Shown: positions 7,672-14,952 of the stretch, piece by piece
How the letters are laid out: each line of letters opens with the position of its first letter
Position numbering within the stretch: the stretch's first letter is position 1
Origin: Nitriliruptorales bacterium
GTDB lineage: Bacteria > Actinomycetota > Nitriliruptoria > Euzebyales > Egibacteraceae
Direction of reading: 5' to 3'
DNA length: 19,741 bases
Assembly (NCBI GenBank): GCA_007119305.1
Contig: SKPY01000432.1
Location: 1 to 19,741, forward strand
Notes under the pieces: model-generated
Told to the model about the DNA's origin: nothing
Database searches by the model: none
The model's input: only the letters and a program-made list of their open reading frames with translations
Made by a program: the position numbers and the translations under genes

Positions 7672-9009
7672 GTGAGCACCGTGCGCATCGCGGGCGGCCA
7701 GGGCTTCTACGGCGACGCGCCGGGGCCACTCGCCGACGTCCTCGCCGAAGAGCCCGCGTACGTCTGTCTCGAGGCGCTCGCCGAGCTCACGCTGTCGGTC
7801 CTCGCGAAGGACCGCGCACGCGACGAGAGCCTCGGCTACACGCGCGACCTGCCCCTCTACCTGCTCGAGCTGATGCCGGCGGTGCTCGCCGGGCGCACGA
7901 AGGTCATCACGAACGCCGGCGGCATCAACCCGGTCGCGGCGGCGAGGATGGTCAGCCAGGCAGCCGACCGGTTCGGCTTCAGCGGGTTCACCGTGGCGAC
8001 CGTGCTCGGCGACGACCTCCGCGGCCGTCCGGAGATCCTGCCGGCGGGGTTTCCGGATGCGGACGCGCTGCTGTTCGCCAACGCCTACCTCGGAGCGCGT
8101 CCGGTCGTCGCGGCGCTTGAGGCAGGCGCCGACCTCGTGATCACCGGCCGGGTCGCCGACGCCGCGCTGTTCCTGGCCCCGCTCGTGCACGAGCACGGCT
8201 GGTCGTGGGACGACTGGGACCGGCTGGCCGCCGGCACGGTCGTCGGTCATCTGCTGGAGTGCTCGGGCCAGGTCACCGGCGGCAACCACGCCGGGCGCTG
8301 GTGGGACGTGCCAGACCCATGGCGCTTCGCCTTCCCGCTCGCCGATGTGGCGTCCGACGGCACGGCGGAGATCTTCAAGCCCGCGGACGCCGGCGGACGC
8401 GTCGACTTCGACACCGTCCGCCAGCAGCTGCTCTACGAGGTCCACGATCCCGCCGCCTACCTCACCCCCGACGTCGTCGTCGACATGACCACGCTCACGC
8501 TCGCTGACCTCGGTGCTGACCGCGTGCGCGTCTCCGGGGCCTCGGGTGCGCCGCGCACCGGCTCCTACAAGGTGGTGGGTGCCACCGCCGACGGCTACGC
8601 CGCCGAGGCGTCGATCGCGTTCGGCTGGCCCGACGCCGAGGCGAAGGCCCGGGCCGCGGCCGACATCGCCCGCAAGCGAGTCGCGGTCGCCGGGCTCGCG
8701 GTGGACGACTGGCACGTCGAGCTGTTCGGCGTGAACGCGCTGCACGGTCCGGCGGTGCCCCTGCACCCCGCGGGGCAGTCGGACCTCGCCGAGGTCGTGC
8801 TGCGTCTCGCCTGGCGCTGCGCGGACTCCGACACCTGCGCGCAGGTGGCCCGGCACATCGTGCCGCTCGGCCTGTCGGCACCGCCGCCCGGGTTGACCCC
8901 CGCGAACCGGGCGCGGCCGCGGCCGAGCACGCAGCTCGCACTGCACACCGGCCTCGTCGACGCGGCGGCGGTGGATCCGGACGTCGGCGTGCACGTCGAG
9001 GAGGTCTGA
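7672..9009 (+). CDS. AtuA-family protein (acyclic terpene utilization, DUF1446)
   Basis: 445-aa protein recognised as the large domain of the AtuA family (formerly DUF1446). In Pseudomonas, atuA belongs to the citronellol/geraniol degradation cluster; the biochemical reaction of the family is not established. Seen here: IAGGQGFYGD at the N terminus, TNAGGINP near residue 80, ANAYLGARPVVAALEAGADLVITGRVADAAL near 140-170 and ECSGQVTGGNHAG near 200, all typical. There is no signal peptide or membrane segment, so it is cytosolic. It starts with GTG at 7672 with only a weak GGCAGG upstream, so translation may be partly coupled to the ThDP enzyme gene 34 bases upstream. The C-terminal portion found fused in Pseudomonas AtuA is supplied by the next gene. 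Together the two are about the size of full-length AtuA. Confidence 0.83.
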   Translation: MSTVRIAGGQGFYGDAPGPLADVLAEEPAYVCLEALAELTLSVLAKDRARDESLGYTRDLPLYLLELMPAVLAGRTKVITNAGGINPVAAARMVSQAADRFGFSGFTVATVLGDDLRGRPEILPAGFPDADALLFANAYLGARPVVAALEAGADLVITGRVADAALFLAPLVHEHGWSWDDWDRLAAGTVVGHLLECSGQVTGGNHAGRWWDVPDPWRFAFPLADVASDGTAEIFKPADAGGRVDFDTVRQQLLYEVHDPAAYLTPDVVVDMTTLTLADLGADRVRVSGASGAPRTGSYKVVGATADGYAAEASIAFGWPDAEAKARAAADIARKRVAVAGLAVDDWHVELFGVNALHGPAVPLHPAGQSDLAEVVLRLAWRCADSDTCAQVARHIVPLGLSAPPPGLTPANRARPRPSTQLALHTGLVDAAAVDPDVGVHVEEV

Positions 9010-9035
9010 ACCGACCGTCATGGAGGTGCTGTCCC

Positions 9036-9431
9036 GTGGCAACGCTGCGTCTCGCCCAGGTCGCATTCGCCCGCTCCGGCGACAAGGGTGACAGCGCCAA
9101 CGTCGCGCTGTTCGCCCCCGATCGCGCAACCTACGACGTCCTCGCGGAGCAGATCACGCCCGCGCGGGTGCGCGAGCTCATGGGCGCCTTCGTCACCGGT
9201 GAGATCAGCGTCCACCCGGTGGCGAACGTCCTCGCGCTCAACGTCGTCATGCGGGGCGCGCTCGGTGGTGGCGGCCCGGCGAGCCTGCGGGCCGACAACC
9301 TCGGCAAGGCGCTAGGCGGCGCGCTGCTGCGCCTGCCCGTCGACGTGCCCGACGACCTCGCCGACCACCTCGGCCGCCGCGAGCCGGCCCCTCGTGATCC
9401 CTACGCAGAAGCGGACTGGCCGCTGCGGTAG
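9036..9431 (+). CDS. AtuA-related small protein (AtuA C-terminal-type domain)
   Basis: 131-aa protein matching the small C-terminal portion that is fused to AtuA in proteobacteria and often separate in actinobacteria. The hallmark RSGDKGDSANV is at residues 12-22, followed by VNVLALNVVMRGALGGGGPASLRADNLGKALGGALL-type sequence (residues about 63-98), rich in Gly/Ala/Leu. The GTG start at 9036 is supported by GGAGGT 8 bases upstream. An ATG at 9019 is in another frame. It follows the large AtuA gene by 26 bases and is in a different reading frame with its own binding site, so this is a genuine two-gene arrangement and not a simple frameshift. It presumably forms a complex with the large protein; this is inference. 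The last ten residues are charged. Confidence 0.8.
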   Translation: MATLRLAQVAFARSGDKGDSANVALFAPDRATYDVLAEQITPARVRELMGAFVTGEISVHPVANVLALNVVMRGALGGGGPASLRADNLGKALGGALLRLPVDVPDDLADHLGRREPAPRDPYAEADWPLR

Positions 9432-9446
9432 CCGCTGCACGCCACC

Positions 9447-9461
9447 GGCCGGGATCCGGCC
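9447..9461 (+). terminator. short GC hairpin after the AtuA genes
   Basis: GGCCGG (9447-9452), loop GAT, CCGGCC (9456-9461) is a perfect 6-bp stem 15 bases after the small AtuA gene stop. There is no T-run. It could end the ThDP/AtuA transcript. It also sits where the -35 of the phoH promoter would be, so an operator is an alternative. Confidence 0.3.
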
Positions 9462-9469
9462 CGGCACGG

Positions 9470-9475
9470 TAACAT
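9470..9475 (+). promoter_or_regulatory. possible -10 box for the phoH operon
   Basis: TAACAT is a good TANNNT -10 match in otherwise GC-rich sequence. Transcription would begin near 9482. The arms of an 8-bp inverted repeat (CGGCACGG 9462-9469, CCGTGCCG 9492-9499) flank it. No canonical -35 is seen. Confidence 0.4.
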
Positions 9476-9541
9476 CGACCTTGGCACCCGGCCGTGCCGC
9501 CGGGGCCAGCAGCGCAGCCGAACCGGAGTCCGAGCGAGCGT

Positions 9542-10552
9542 TTGAGTCCCACGCGCACCGAGACGACTGTCAACGTCAAGACCACGATCCCGGCCCACCA
9601 CGCGATGGTGTCGGTGCTCGGCACCCGCGATGAGCTCCTCCGGCTCGTCGAGGGCGCTTTCGCCGTGGACATCTTCGTGCGCGGCAACGAGATCACCGTG
9701 TCGGGCGAGGAGCGGGAGGCGAGCAAGGTCACGCACCTGTTCGCCGAGCTCGTCAAGATGCTCGACGCCGGCCAGGACCTCGACCGCGCCGCGGTCAGCG
9801 AGACGATCGGGATCGTCAAGGACGCCGAGCACCCGAGCCCGTCCGAGGTCCTGTCCGACGAGGCCCTCACCCACCGGGGCCGGGCCATCCGGGCGAAGAC
9901 CGTCGGTCAGAAGACCTACCTCGACGCCATCCGGACGAACACCCTGACGTTCTGCATCGGCCCGGCCGGCACCGGCAAGACCTACCTCGCCATGGCGATG
10001 GCGGTGCTCGCCCTGAAGCGCAAGGACGTGAACCGGATCATCCTCACCCGCCCCGCAGTGGAGGCCGGCGAGCGGCTCGGCTACCTGCCGGGCACGCTGT
10101 ACGAGAAGATCGACCCGTACCTGCGTCCGCTGTTCGACGCCCTCTACGACATGATGGACGCCGAGGCGATCACGACCTACCTGGAGCGGGGCACGATCGA
10201 GGTCGCCCCGCTCGCGTACATGCGCGGGCGCACGCTGAACGACAGCTTCATCGTGCTCGACGAGGCGCAGAACACCACGCCCGAGCAGATGAAGATGTTC
10301 CTGACGCGGCTCGGCTTCGGCTCGAAGGTCGTCGTGACCGGCGACGTGACGCAGGTGGACCTGCCGCAGGGACGCCACAGCGGGCTGCGGGTGGTCCAGG
10401 AGATCCTCAGCGGGATCGAGGGCGTCGCGTTCTGCGAGCTGACCGGGCGCGACGTCGTGCGCCACCGCATCGTGCAGGAGATCGTGGAGGCCTACCGGAT
10501 TTTCGACGAGCGCGAGGCAGACGAGGAAGGACACGGTGGACGAGGGCTGTAG
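9542..10552 (+). CDS. phoH: PhoH-like ATPase (PhoL/YbeZ type)
   Basis: 336-aa P-loop NTPase of the PhoH family, a cytosolic ATPase linked to RNA metabolism that commonly sits next to and works with YbeY. An N-terminal KH-like RNA-binding region lies at about residues 15-75 (GTRDELLRLVEGAF, VRGNEITVSGE). Walker A GPAGTGKT is at about 140-147, Walker B FIVLDEAQN at about 236-244, and the family motif MKMFLTRLGFGSKVVVTGDVTQVDLP follows it. The start is uncertain: TTG at 9542 gives the length usual for the family with GGAG 13 bases upstream, GTG at 9494 would add 16 low-complexity residues, and ATG 9605 would cut into the KH-like domain. It is 42 bases upstream of ybeY in the same direction, as in most bacteria. 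The annotation of the protein itself is secure. Confidence 0.93.
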   Translation: MSPTRTETTVNVKTTIPAHHAMVSVLGTRDELLRLVEGAFAVDIFVRGNEITVSGEEREASKVTHLFAELVKMLDAGQDLDRAAVSETIGIVKDAEHPSPSEVLSDEALTHRGRAIRAKTVGQKTYLDAIRTNTLTFCIGPAGTGKTYLAMAMAVLALKRKDVNRIILTRPAVEAGERLGYLPGTLYEKIDPYLRPLFDALYDMMDAEAITTYLERGTIEVAPLAYMRGRTLNDSFIVLDEAQNTTPEQMKMFLTRLGFGSKVVVTGDVTQVDLPQGRHSGLRVVQEILSGIEGVAFCELTGRDVVRHRIVQEIVEAYRIFDEREADEEGHGGRGL

Positions 10553-10594
10553 CCGGCCGCCCCGACATACCGGCGCGCCGCGAGGAGGATGCTG

Positions 10595-11041
10595 ATGGCG
10601 GTCTTCCTCGCCGACGAGCAGACCCACGCCGTCGATCTGGAGCGGTTGCGCCGGCTCGCCGAGCACGTGCTCGCCACCGAGCGCGTGCCCGACGCGATGG
10701 AGCTCAACGTGCTGTGCGTCGAGCGCGCCGCGATCGCCGAGCTCAACGAGCGCCACATGGGGGCACGCGGCGCGACCGACGTGCTCGCGTTCCCGCTCGA
10801 CCTGCCGGGTGAGACGCAGCCGGGCGAGCCGGCGATCATCGGTGATGTCGTGCTGTGCCCTGCGGTCGCGCGGCGCCAGGCACCCGAGCACGGCAAGAGC
10901 CCCGAGGAGGAGCTCGAGCTGCTGCTCGTCCACGGCATCCTCCACCTGCTCGGCCACGACCACGCCGAGCCTGAGGAGCGGGCCGCGATGTTCGCGCTGA
11001 CCGACCGGTTGCTCGCGTCGTTCGCGGAGGCGGAACGATGA
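10595..11041 (+). CDS. ybeY: endoribonuclease YbeY, 16S rRNA maturation
   Basis: 148-aa zinc-dependent endoribonuclease of the UPF0054 family, involved in 16S rRNA 3' end maturation and ribosome quality control in the cytoplasm. The metal site H113-x3-H117-x5-H123 is seen in HGILHLLGHDH, and the upstream family motif GATDVLAFPLD is present. Two ATG codons lie six bases apart (10589 and 10595). I prefer 10595 because GAGGAGG ends six bases before it, whereas the first ATG directly abuts the binding site. The stop overlaps the start of the next gene in an ATGA, which implies translational coupling. Length and motifs are normal for the family. Confidence 0.95.
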   Translation: MAVFLADEQTHAVDLERLRRLAEHVLATERVPDAMELNVLCVERAAIAELNERHMGARGATDVLAFPLDLPGETQPGEPAIIGDVVLCPAVARRQAPEHGKSPEEELELLLVHGILHLLGHDHAEPEERAAMFALTDRLLASFAEAER

Positions 11042-12321
11042 CCCGGGCTGAGCTCTGGGCGCTCGCCGCGGTCGCGGTCTGCGTGCTCGCTGCAGGCGTG
11101 TTCGGCGCCGCGCAGACCGCGCTGTCGCGGATGACCCTGAACCGGGCCGAGAAGCTCGCGGAGGAGGCCCGCCGCGGTGGCCGGCACGTCGCCACGCTCA
11201 TGCGCGACCCCGCACGCACGCTGAACATCCTGGCGCTGCTCGTCCTCGCCGTGGAGGTCACCGGGGTGGCGCTCGCCACCGGTGTCGCGGTCGCCCACCT
11301 CGGGACGTGGCCGGCGGTGGCGGTCACGGCGGTGGCGGCCTCGGCGGTGCTGTTCGTCGCGGCGGAGGTCGCACCGAAGACGCTTGCGCTCCAGCGCAGC
11401 GAGGACGTAGCCCGCTGGACTGCACCGTGGGTGGTCTGGGTCGCCCGGCCGCTGTGGCCCCTCGCGAGCCTGCTGATCAAAGCCGGCAACGTCCTGGCCC
11501 CCGGCAAGGGGTTGTCGCAGGGCCCGTTCGTCACCGAGGAGGAGCTGCGCGACATGATCGACGTCGCCGAGAGCGACGAGGTCATCGAGGAGTCCGAACG
11601 GGAGATGATCCATTCGATCTTCGAGCTCGGTGACACGGTCGTGCGCGAGATCATGGTGCCCCGCCCGGACATGGTCGTCGTCAGCCGTGACGACCCTCTG
11701 CGGACCGTGCTCGACACGATCCTCGAGGCCGGACACTCCCGCGTGCCCGTCTACGCCGAGGAGCGCGACAAGATCGTGGGCCTCATCTACGCCAAGGACG
11801 TCCTACGCCGCCTCCATGTCGGCGACGGCGACGCCGCGGGCGCCTGGGACGATCTGCTGCGCCCGCCCTACTTCGTCCCGGAGCTCAAGCGCGTCGACGA
11901 GCTGCTCCGCGAGCTGCAGGCGGAGAAGGTCCACCTCGCGATCGTCGTGGACGAGTACGGGGCGACTGCGGGGCTCGTCACGATCGAGGACATCCTCGAG
12001 GAGATCGTCGGTGAGATCGTCGACGAGTACGACCAGGAGGCCCCCCTCGTCGAGCAGATCGACGACGGCGGGCTGCGCGTCGACGCGCGCCTGCCCGTCG
12101 ACGAGCTCGGCGCGCTGCTCGCCTGCGAGCTGCCGGACGAGGAGTGGGACACCGTGGGCGGCCTGCTGTTCGGCCTTCTCGGCCACGTGCCGACGCCGGG
12201 GGAGCAGGTCGAGGTGGCCGGCCTGCGGCTGACCGCGGAGCGGCTCGAAGGCCGCCGGATCGCCACCGTCACGGTCGACCGGCTCGAGCCGGTGCCGGGA
12301 CCGGAGACCGAGCACGCCTAG
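11038..12321 (+). CDS. CNNM/HlyC-CorC family transporter with paired CBS domains
   Basis: 427-aa membrane protein of the CNNM/CorC (hemolysin-C-like) family, usually linked to Mg2+ or Co2+ efflux and homeostasis. Order: DUF21 membrane region at about residues 1-150 with helices near 5-27, 60-85, 95-113 and 125-143; a connecting acidic helix (VTEEELRDMIDVAESDEVIEE); two CBS domains about 195-255 (MVPRPDMVVVS, HSRVPVYAEERDKIVGLIYAKD) and 265-325 (KVHLAIVVDEYGATAGLVTIED); and a C-terminal CorC_HlyC domain about 335-420. Start ATG overlaps the ybeY stop, with GGAGG upstream inside ybeY. It is the standard third member of the phoH-ybeY block. Nothing looks broken. The transported ion is by family analogy only. 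Confidence 0.92.
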   Translation: MTRAELWALAAVAVCVLAAGVFGAAQTALSRMTLNRAEKLAEEARRGGRHVATLMRDPARTLNILALLVLAVEVTGVALATGVAVAHLGTWPAVAVTAVAASAVLFVAAEVAPKTLALQRSEDVARWTAPWVVWVARPLWPLASLLIKAGNVLAPGKGLSQGPFVTEEELRDMIDVAESDEVIEESEREMIHSIFELGDTVVREIMVPRPDMVVVSRDDPLRTVLDTILEAGHSRVPVYAEERDKIVGLIYAKDVLRRLHVGDGDAAGAWDDLLRPPYFVPELKRVDELLRELQAEKVHLAIVVDEYGATAGLVTIEDILEEIVGEIVDEYDQEAPLVEQIDDGGLRVDARLPVDELGALLACELPDEEWDTVGGLLFGLLGHVPTPGEQVEVAGLRLTAERLEGRRIATVTVDRLEPVPGPETEHA

Positions 12322-12323
12322 CG

Positions 12324-12354
12324 TTGCCGGCTCGGCTGGCGGGACCGCTACGCT
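12324..12354 (+). promoter_or_regulatory. possible promoter for cdd
   Basis: TTGCCG (12324-12329), a 19-base spacer and TACGCT (12349-12354) form a loose promoter match in the 69-base gap after the CNNM gene. Transcription would begin near 12361, 30 bases before the GTG. It may let cdd be read independently of the phoH operon. Confidence 0.35.
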
Positions 12355-12390
12355 GGCGACCCCGCCCTCGCGACCAGAAAGGGCCTGCCG

Positions 12391-12843
12391 GTGCCCCCAG
12401 GAGAGCCCCTGCTCGACGCTGCCACCGAGGCCGCCCTGCTCGCCGACGCCCGCGCGGCCCAGCAGCACGCGTACGTGCCCTACTCGGGCTTCCGGGTCGG
12501 GGCCGCGCTCCTCGCTGCCGACGGCCGGGTGTTCACCGGCGCGAACGTGGAGAACGCCGCCTACTCGCCCTCGATCTGCGCCGAGCGGACCGCGCTACCC
12601 CAGGCCGTCATCGCCGGGGCGCGCGAGTTCGTGGCGATCGCCGTCGTCGGTGACGGCGACGGCCCCTGCACGCCGTGTGGGGTCTGCAGGCAGACGCTCT
12701 ACGAGTTCGCCCCCGACGTGCTCGTCATCGCTGCCGGCGCGACCGGAGCGGCGGCCCGCTACGTGCTGTCGACCGACCTGCTGCCGCACGGGTTCGGCCC
12801 GCCGCGGCTGCACGCCAGCGCCAGGCCCCCGGAGGGCGGGTAG
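12391..12843 (+). CDS. cdd: cytidine deaminase
   Basis: 150-aa zinc enzyme that deaminates cytidine and deoxycytidine to uridine and deoxyuridine in pyrimidine salvage, of the small homotetrameric type. The catalytic signature is complete: C63-A-E65 in SICAERTA and the two further zinc ligands C96 and C99 in TPCGVCRQ. Substrate-binding VPYSGFRVGAAL and GANVENAAYSPS precede it. The GTG start is supported by AGAAAGGG about 8 bases upstream. The protein is slightly longer than the usual 130 residues because of an N-terminal extension and a Pro/Gly-rich tail. cdd after the CNNM gene and before era is a common actinobacterial order; here era is not the next gene. Confidence 0.95.
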   Translation: MPPGEPLLDAATEAALLADARAAQQHAYVPYSGFRVGAALLAADGRVFTGANVENAAYSPSICAERTALPQAVIAGAREFVAIAVVGDGDGPCTPCGVCRQTLYEFAPDVLVIAAGATGAAARYVLSTDLLPHGFGPPRLHASARPPEGG

Positions 12844-12905
12844 GCTGCCGGGCGCAGCGCGGCTGGCTGGCCGCCGCGGAACCGACGAGCCACGGAGCGT
12901 CGCCT

Positions 12906-14192
12906 GTGGAGCATGTGCCGGAAGAGCGGTTCGAGACCGTGCGCGACGTCCTCGAGGCCGCCCAGCAGCGCCTGCGCGAGCTCGGCCACGGCGACACATG
13001 GATCATCGACCCGGGGGCTGAGGCGCTGGTGAGCCTCGTCGGCGGCCATGTGGTCGCCCATGTCGACCCGGGCGCCGCGCAGACCGGCCTGGCGCGCGTG
13101 CAGCAGCTGGCGGGCCAGGCCGCCGTGGACGGCAAGATCGGTGCGGTCTTCAGCATCGGGGGGTTCACCGACGAGGCGATCGCCTGGGCGGAGCGGACGG
13201 GGGTGGCCCTGTTCCTGTTCGACCCGGAGGGGACCGCCGAGCCCGTCGGCCGCTTCGCCGCCGACGCCGTGGCCCGGGTGACAGCCGCGGGCGACCCGCC
13301 GGAGCTCGGGGAGCTGGCTGAACCCGTCGAGCTCGCGGCGCTGCTCGCCGACGGGCTCGTCGGCGGCCCCGTCACCGAGGTCGGGCTGTGGTACGGCGCG
13401 GCGGGACAGGTCCTCACGTTCTGGCTGGAACCGGGCGACCGCGACCGTCCGGCCAGCGTGGTCGTCGACGTGTACCCGGGCGCGCTCGGACAGCCCGAGC
13501 GCGGCCTGCCGGTCGGTTGGGAGCAGGCCACGCGGCATCCGCCCGGCGGGGGACACGAGCGCGTGTGGACGCGCGGGTTCGTGCACGCCAACCAGCCGCC
13601 CACCGCGATCGCCGGCGACGCGGTGCTCGGTGCCGTGGACGCGCTGGAGGCCTTCGGTGCGACGCTCGAGCGCTGCCGGGTCGAGGTGCGCCCGCCCGTG
13701 GACCTCGAGGAGTCCGAGATCGCCGACGCGGAGGCGGCCCGCATGACCGTGCTCGGGCCACCGGGACCGCAGGAGCCCTACAGCCTGGCGCCCGACACGG
13801 TGGACGACGCGGCTCGGGTCGTGACGGCCCTCGTCGACCGTCAGCGCAGACACGGCCCCGGTGCCCTGGTCGAAGGCCTCGCCGAGGACGGCCGGATCGC
13901 CTGGCGACTGGTGGCCGGGCAGGCTACCCCGGGGGAGAGTGGTCAGCGCCATGCCGTCGAGGCGCACCTCGCCGAGCCGCTGCTGCAAGCGCAGACCCCG
14001 CGGCGCCTGTTCCGCAAGCCTGAGGTGACCATGGGCGGTGCCCGCTGGCATCTCGCTCAGGGGTTCTGGCGCACGAGCGCCGAAGGGCCAGACCTCGAGA
14101 CCGCCGCCCACGAGGCGGTCATGCATCTCGTCGCCGCCTACGCGGCGGCCGGCGCGGACTTCGAGGCCACCGCCTTGCGCACGGACGTCTGA
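12906..14192 (+). CDS. uncharacterised protein with a degenerate Mrr-like (restriction-endonuclease-fold) N terminus
   Basis: 428-aa protein I do not recognise as a whole. The first 105 or so residues resemble the second half of an Mrr_cat-type restriction endonuclease domain: a helical start, strands around TWIIDPG and HVVAHVD, a helix, then GAVFSIGGFTDEAIAWAERTGVALFLFD, which is the classic Mrr 'ggfT..A...A....l.l.d' ending. The expected catalytic D...(Q/E)xK is not evident; the position after the second strand reads VVAHVD with no lysine. The remaining 320 residues include a beta-rich block (VGLWYGAAGQVLTFWLEPGDRD, SVVVDVYPGAL) and a final helical part, with no membrane segment or signal. 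The GTG start has GGAG 8 bases upstream. It follows cdd by 62 bases and may be cotranscribed. It faces the TVP38-like gene across 24 bases. Function unknown; a nuclease or DNA-repair role is not supported by visible active-site residues. Confidence 0.75.
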   Translation: MEHVPEERFETVRDVLEAAQQRLRELGHGDTWIIDPGAEALVSLVGGHVVAHVDPGAAQTGLARVQQLAGQAAVDGKIGAVFSIGGFTDEAIAWAERTGVALFLFDPEGTAEPVGRFAADAVARVTAAGDPPELGELAEPVELAALLADGLVGGPVTEVGLWYGAAGQVLTFWLEPGDRDRPASVVVDVYPGALGQPERGLPVGWEQATRHPPGGGHERVWTRGFVHANQPPTAIAGDAVLGAVDALEAFGATLERCRVEVRPPVDLEESEIADAEAARMTVLGPPGPQEPYSLAPDTVDDAARVVTALVDRQRRHGPGALVEGLAEDGRIAWRLVAGQATPGESGQRHAVEAHLAEPLLQAQTPRRLFRKPEVTMGGARWHLAQGFWRTSAEGPDLETAAHEAVMHLVAAYAAAGADFEATALRTDV

Positions 14193-14216
14193 CCGACCCG
14201 CCCGCGGACGCGGCGT

Positions 14217-14879
14217 CTACGCCGACGGCTCGTGGGCTTCCTGGGGTCCGATGCGGCGGTTGAGGTAGGCGCCCGTGGCCAGCACGGCGATGACGAGTCC
14301 GATCGCGCCAGCGAACTCGAGGGAGAGGGGATCGTGGAGGCTGCCGCCGAGCATCGCGTAGGCGACCGCCCCGGGCACGAGGCCGAGCGCCGAGCCCAGG
14401 ACGTAGTCGCGGGTGGAGATGCCGGTGACGCCCGCCGTGTAGTTGAGCAGGCTGTACGGCACGCCAGGCACGATGCGCACGATGGCGATGGCCAGGATCC
14501 CCCGCTGCGCCAGCCAGCGGTCGACCATCTGCGTGCGCCTGCCGCCGAGCTGGACTACCTGCTGGCGGGCGAGGTAGCGCCCGACGACGAACGCAAGGGT
14601 CGAGCCGAAGATCCCCCCGACGACGGCCAGCGCCGCGCCGTAGAGGGGACCGAACAACACCCCGCCGGCGACGGTCAGGACCGAGCCCGGCACGAGCAGG
14701 AGGGTGAGGACGACGTAGAACGCCACGAACGCCAGGGGCGCCGCAGGGCCGGCTTCACGGACGGCCTCGGTGACCGGTTCGTGGAAGGGCCGGATGAGCA
14801 GCGCGGCGATGATCGCGAGCACGAGCGCTGTGCTGCTCAGCACGACGAGGCGATGCCGTGCCCGGGTGTCGCTGCTCAT
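14217..14879 (-). CDS. TVP38/TMEM64 (DedA/VTT-domain) membrane protein
   Basis: 220-aa multi-pass membrane protein of the TVP38/TMEM64 (SNARE-associated Golgi/VTT) family, related to DedA proteins and thought to act in lipid scrambling or membrane homeostasis. It has a first helix at about residues 12-27, a re-entrant/helical block about 45-95 with the family motif LFGPLYGAALAVVGGIFGSTLAFVVGRYLAR, a second conserved stretch VRIVPGVPYSLLNYTAGVTGIS (about 135-156), and two C-terminal helices. The ATG at 14879 was chosen because GAGGAGG lies 5 bases upstream; the frame is open further but reads as antisense of the glycosyltransferase. It is divergent from the GT2 gene with a 73-base gap. Confidence 0.88.
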   Translation of the reverse strand: MSSDTRARHRLVVLSSTALVLAIIAALLIRPFHEPVTEAVREAGPAAPLAFVAFYVVLTLLLVPGSVLTVAGGVLFGPLYGAALAVVGGIFGSTLAFVVGRYLARQQVVQLGGRRTQMVDRWLAQRGILAIAIVRIVPGVPYSLLNYTAGVTGISTRDYVLGSALGLVPGAVAYAMLGGSLHDPLSLEFAGAIGLVIAVLATGAYLNRRIGPQEAHEPSA

Positions 14880-14952
14880 CGCACCTCCTCGCGCCGGGCT
14901 GCATCTACCCCGTGGCGGCGTCACGCAGTCGCTTGCTGGGTACGGGAACCCT

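Noticed and set aside
5916..7688. Minus-strand frame of 590 codons opposite the ThDP enzyme
   Set aside because: Low-complexity Arg/Gly/His/Val composition, no motifs, and fully opposed to a well-conserved gene with a ribosome binding site.
7369..10963. Two long minus-strand frames (586 and 520 codons) opposite the AtuA pair and phoH/ybeY
   Set aside because: No recognisable domains, and they cover the antisense of conserved genes; they are third-position GC shadows.
12841..12846. TAGGCT at the cdd stop codon, the same hexamer as two other candidate -10 boxes
   Set aside because: Three of its bases are the stop codon and no -35 lies upstream, so it is probably coincidence.
12675..12905. Possible longer start for the Mrr-like protein, inside cdd
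   Set aside because: The extension reads as out-of-frame cdd and the GTG at 12906 has GGAG at correct spacing.
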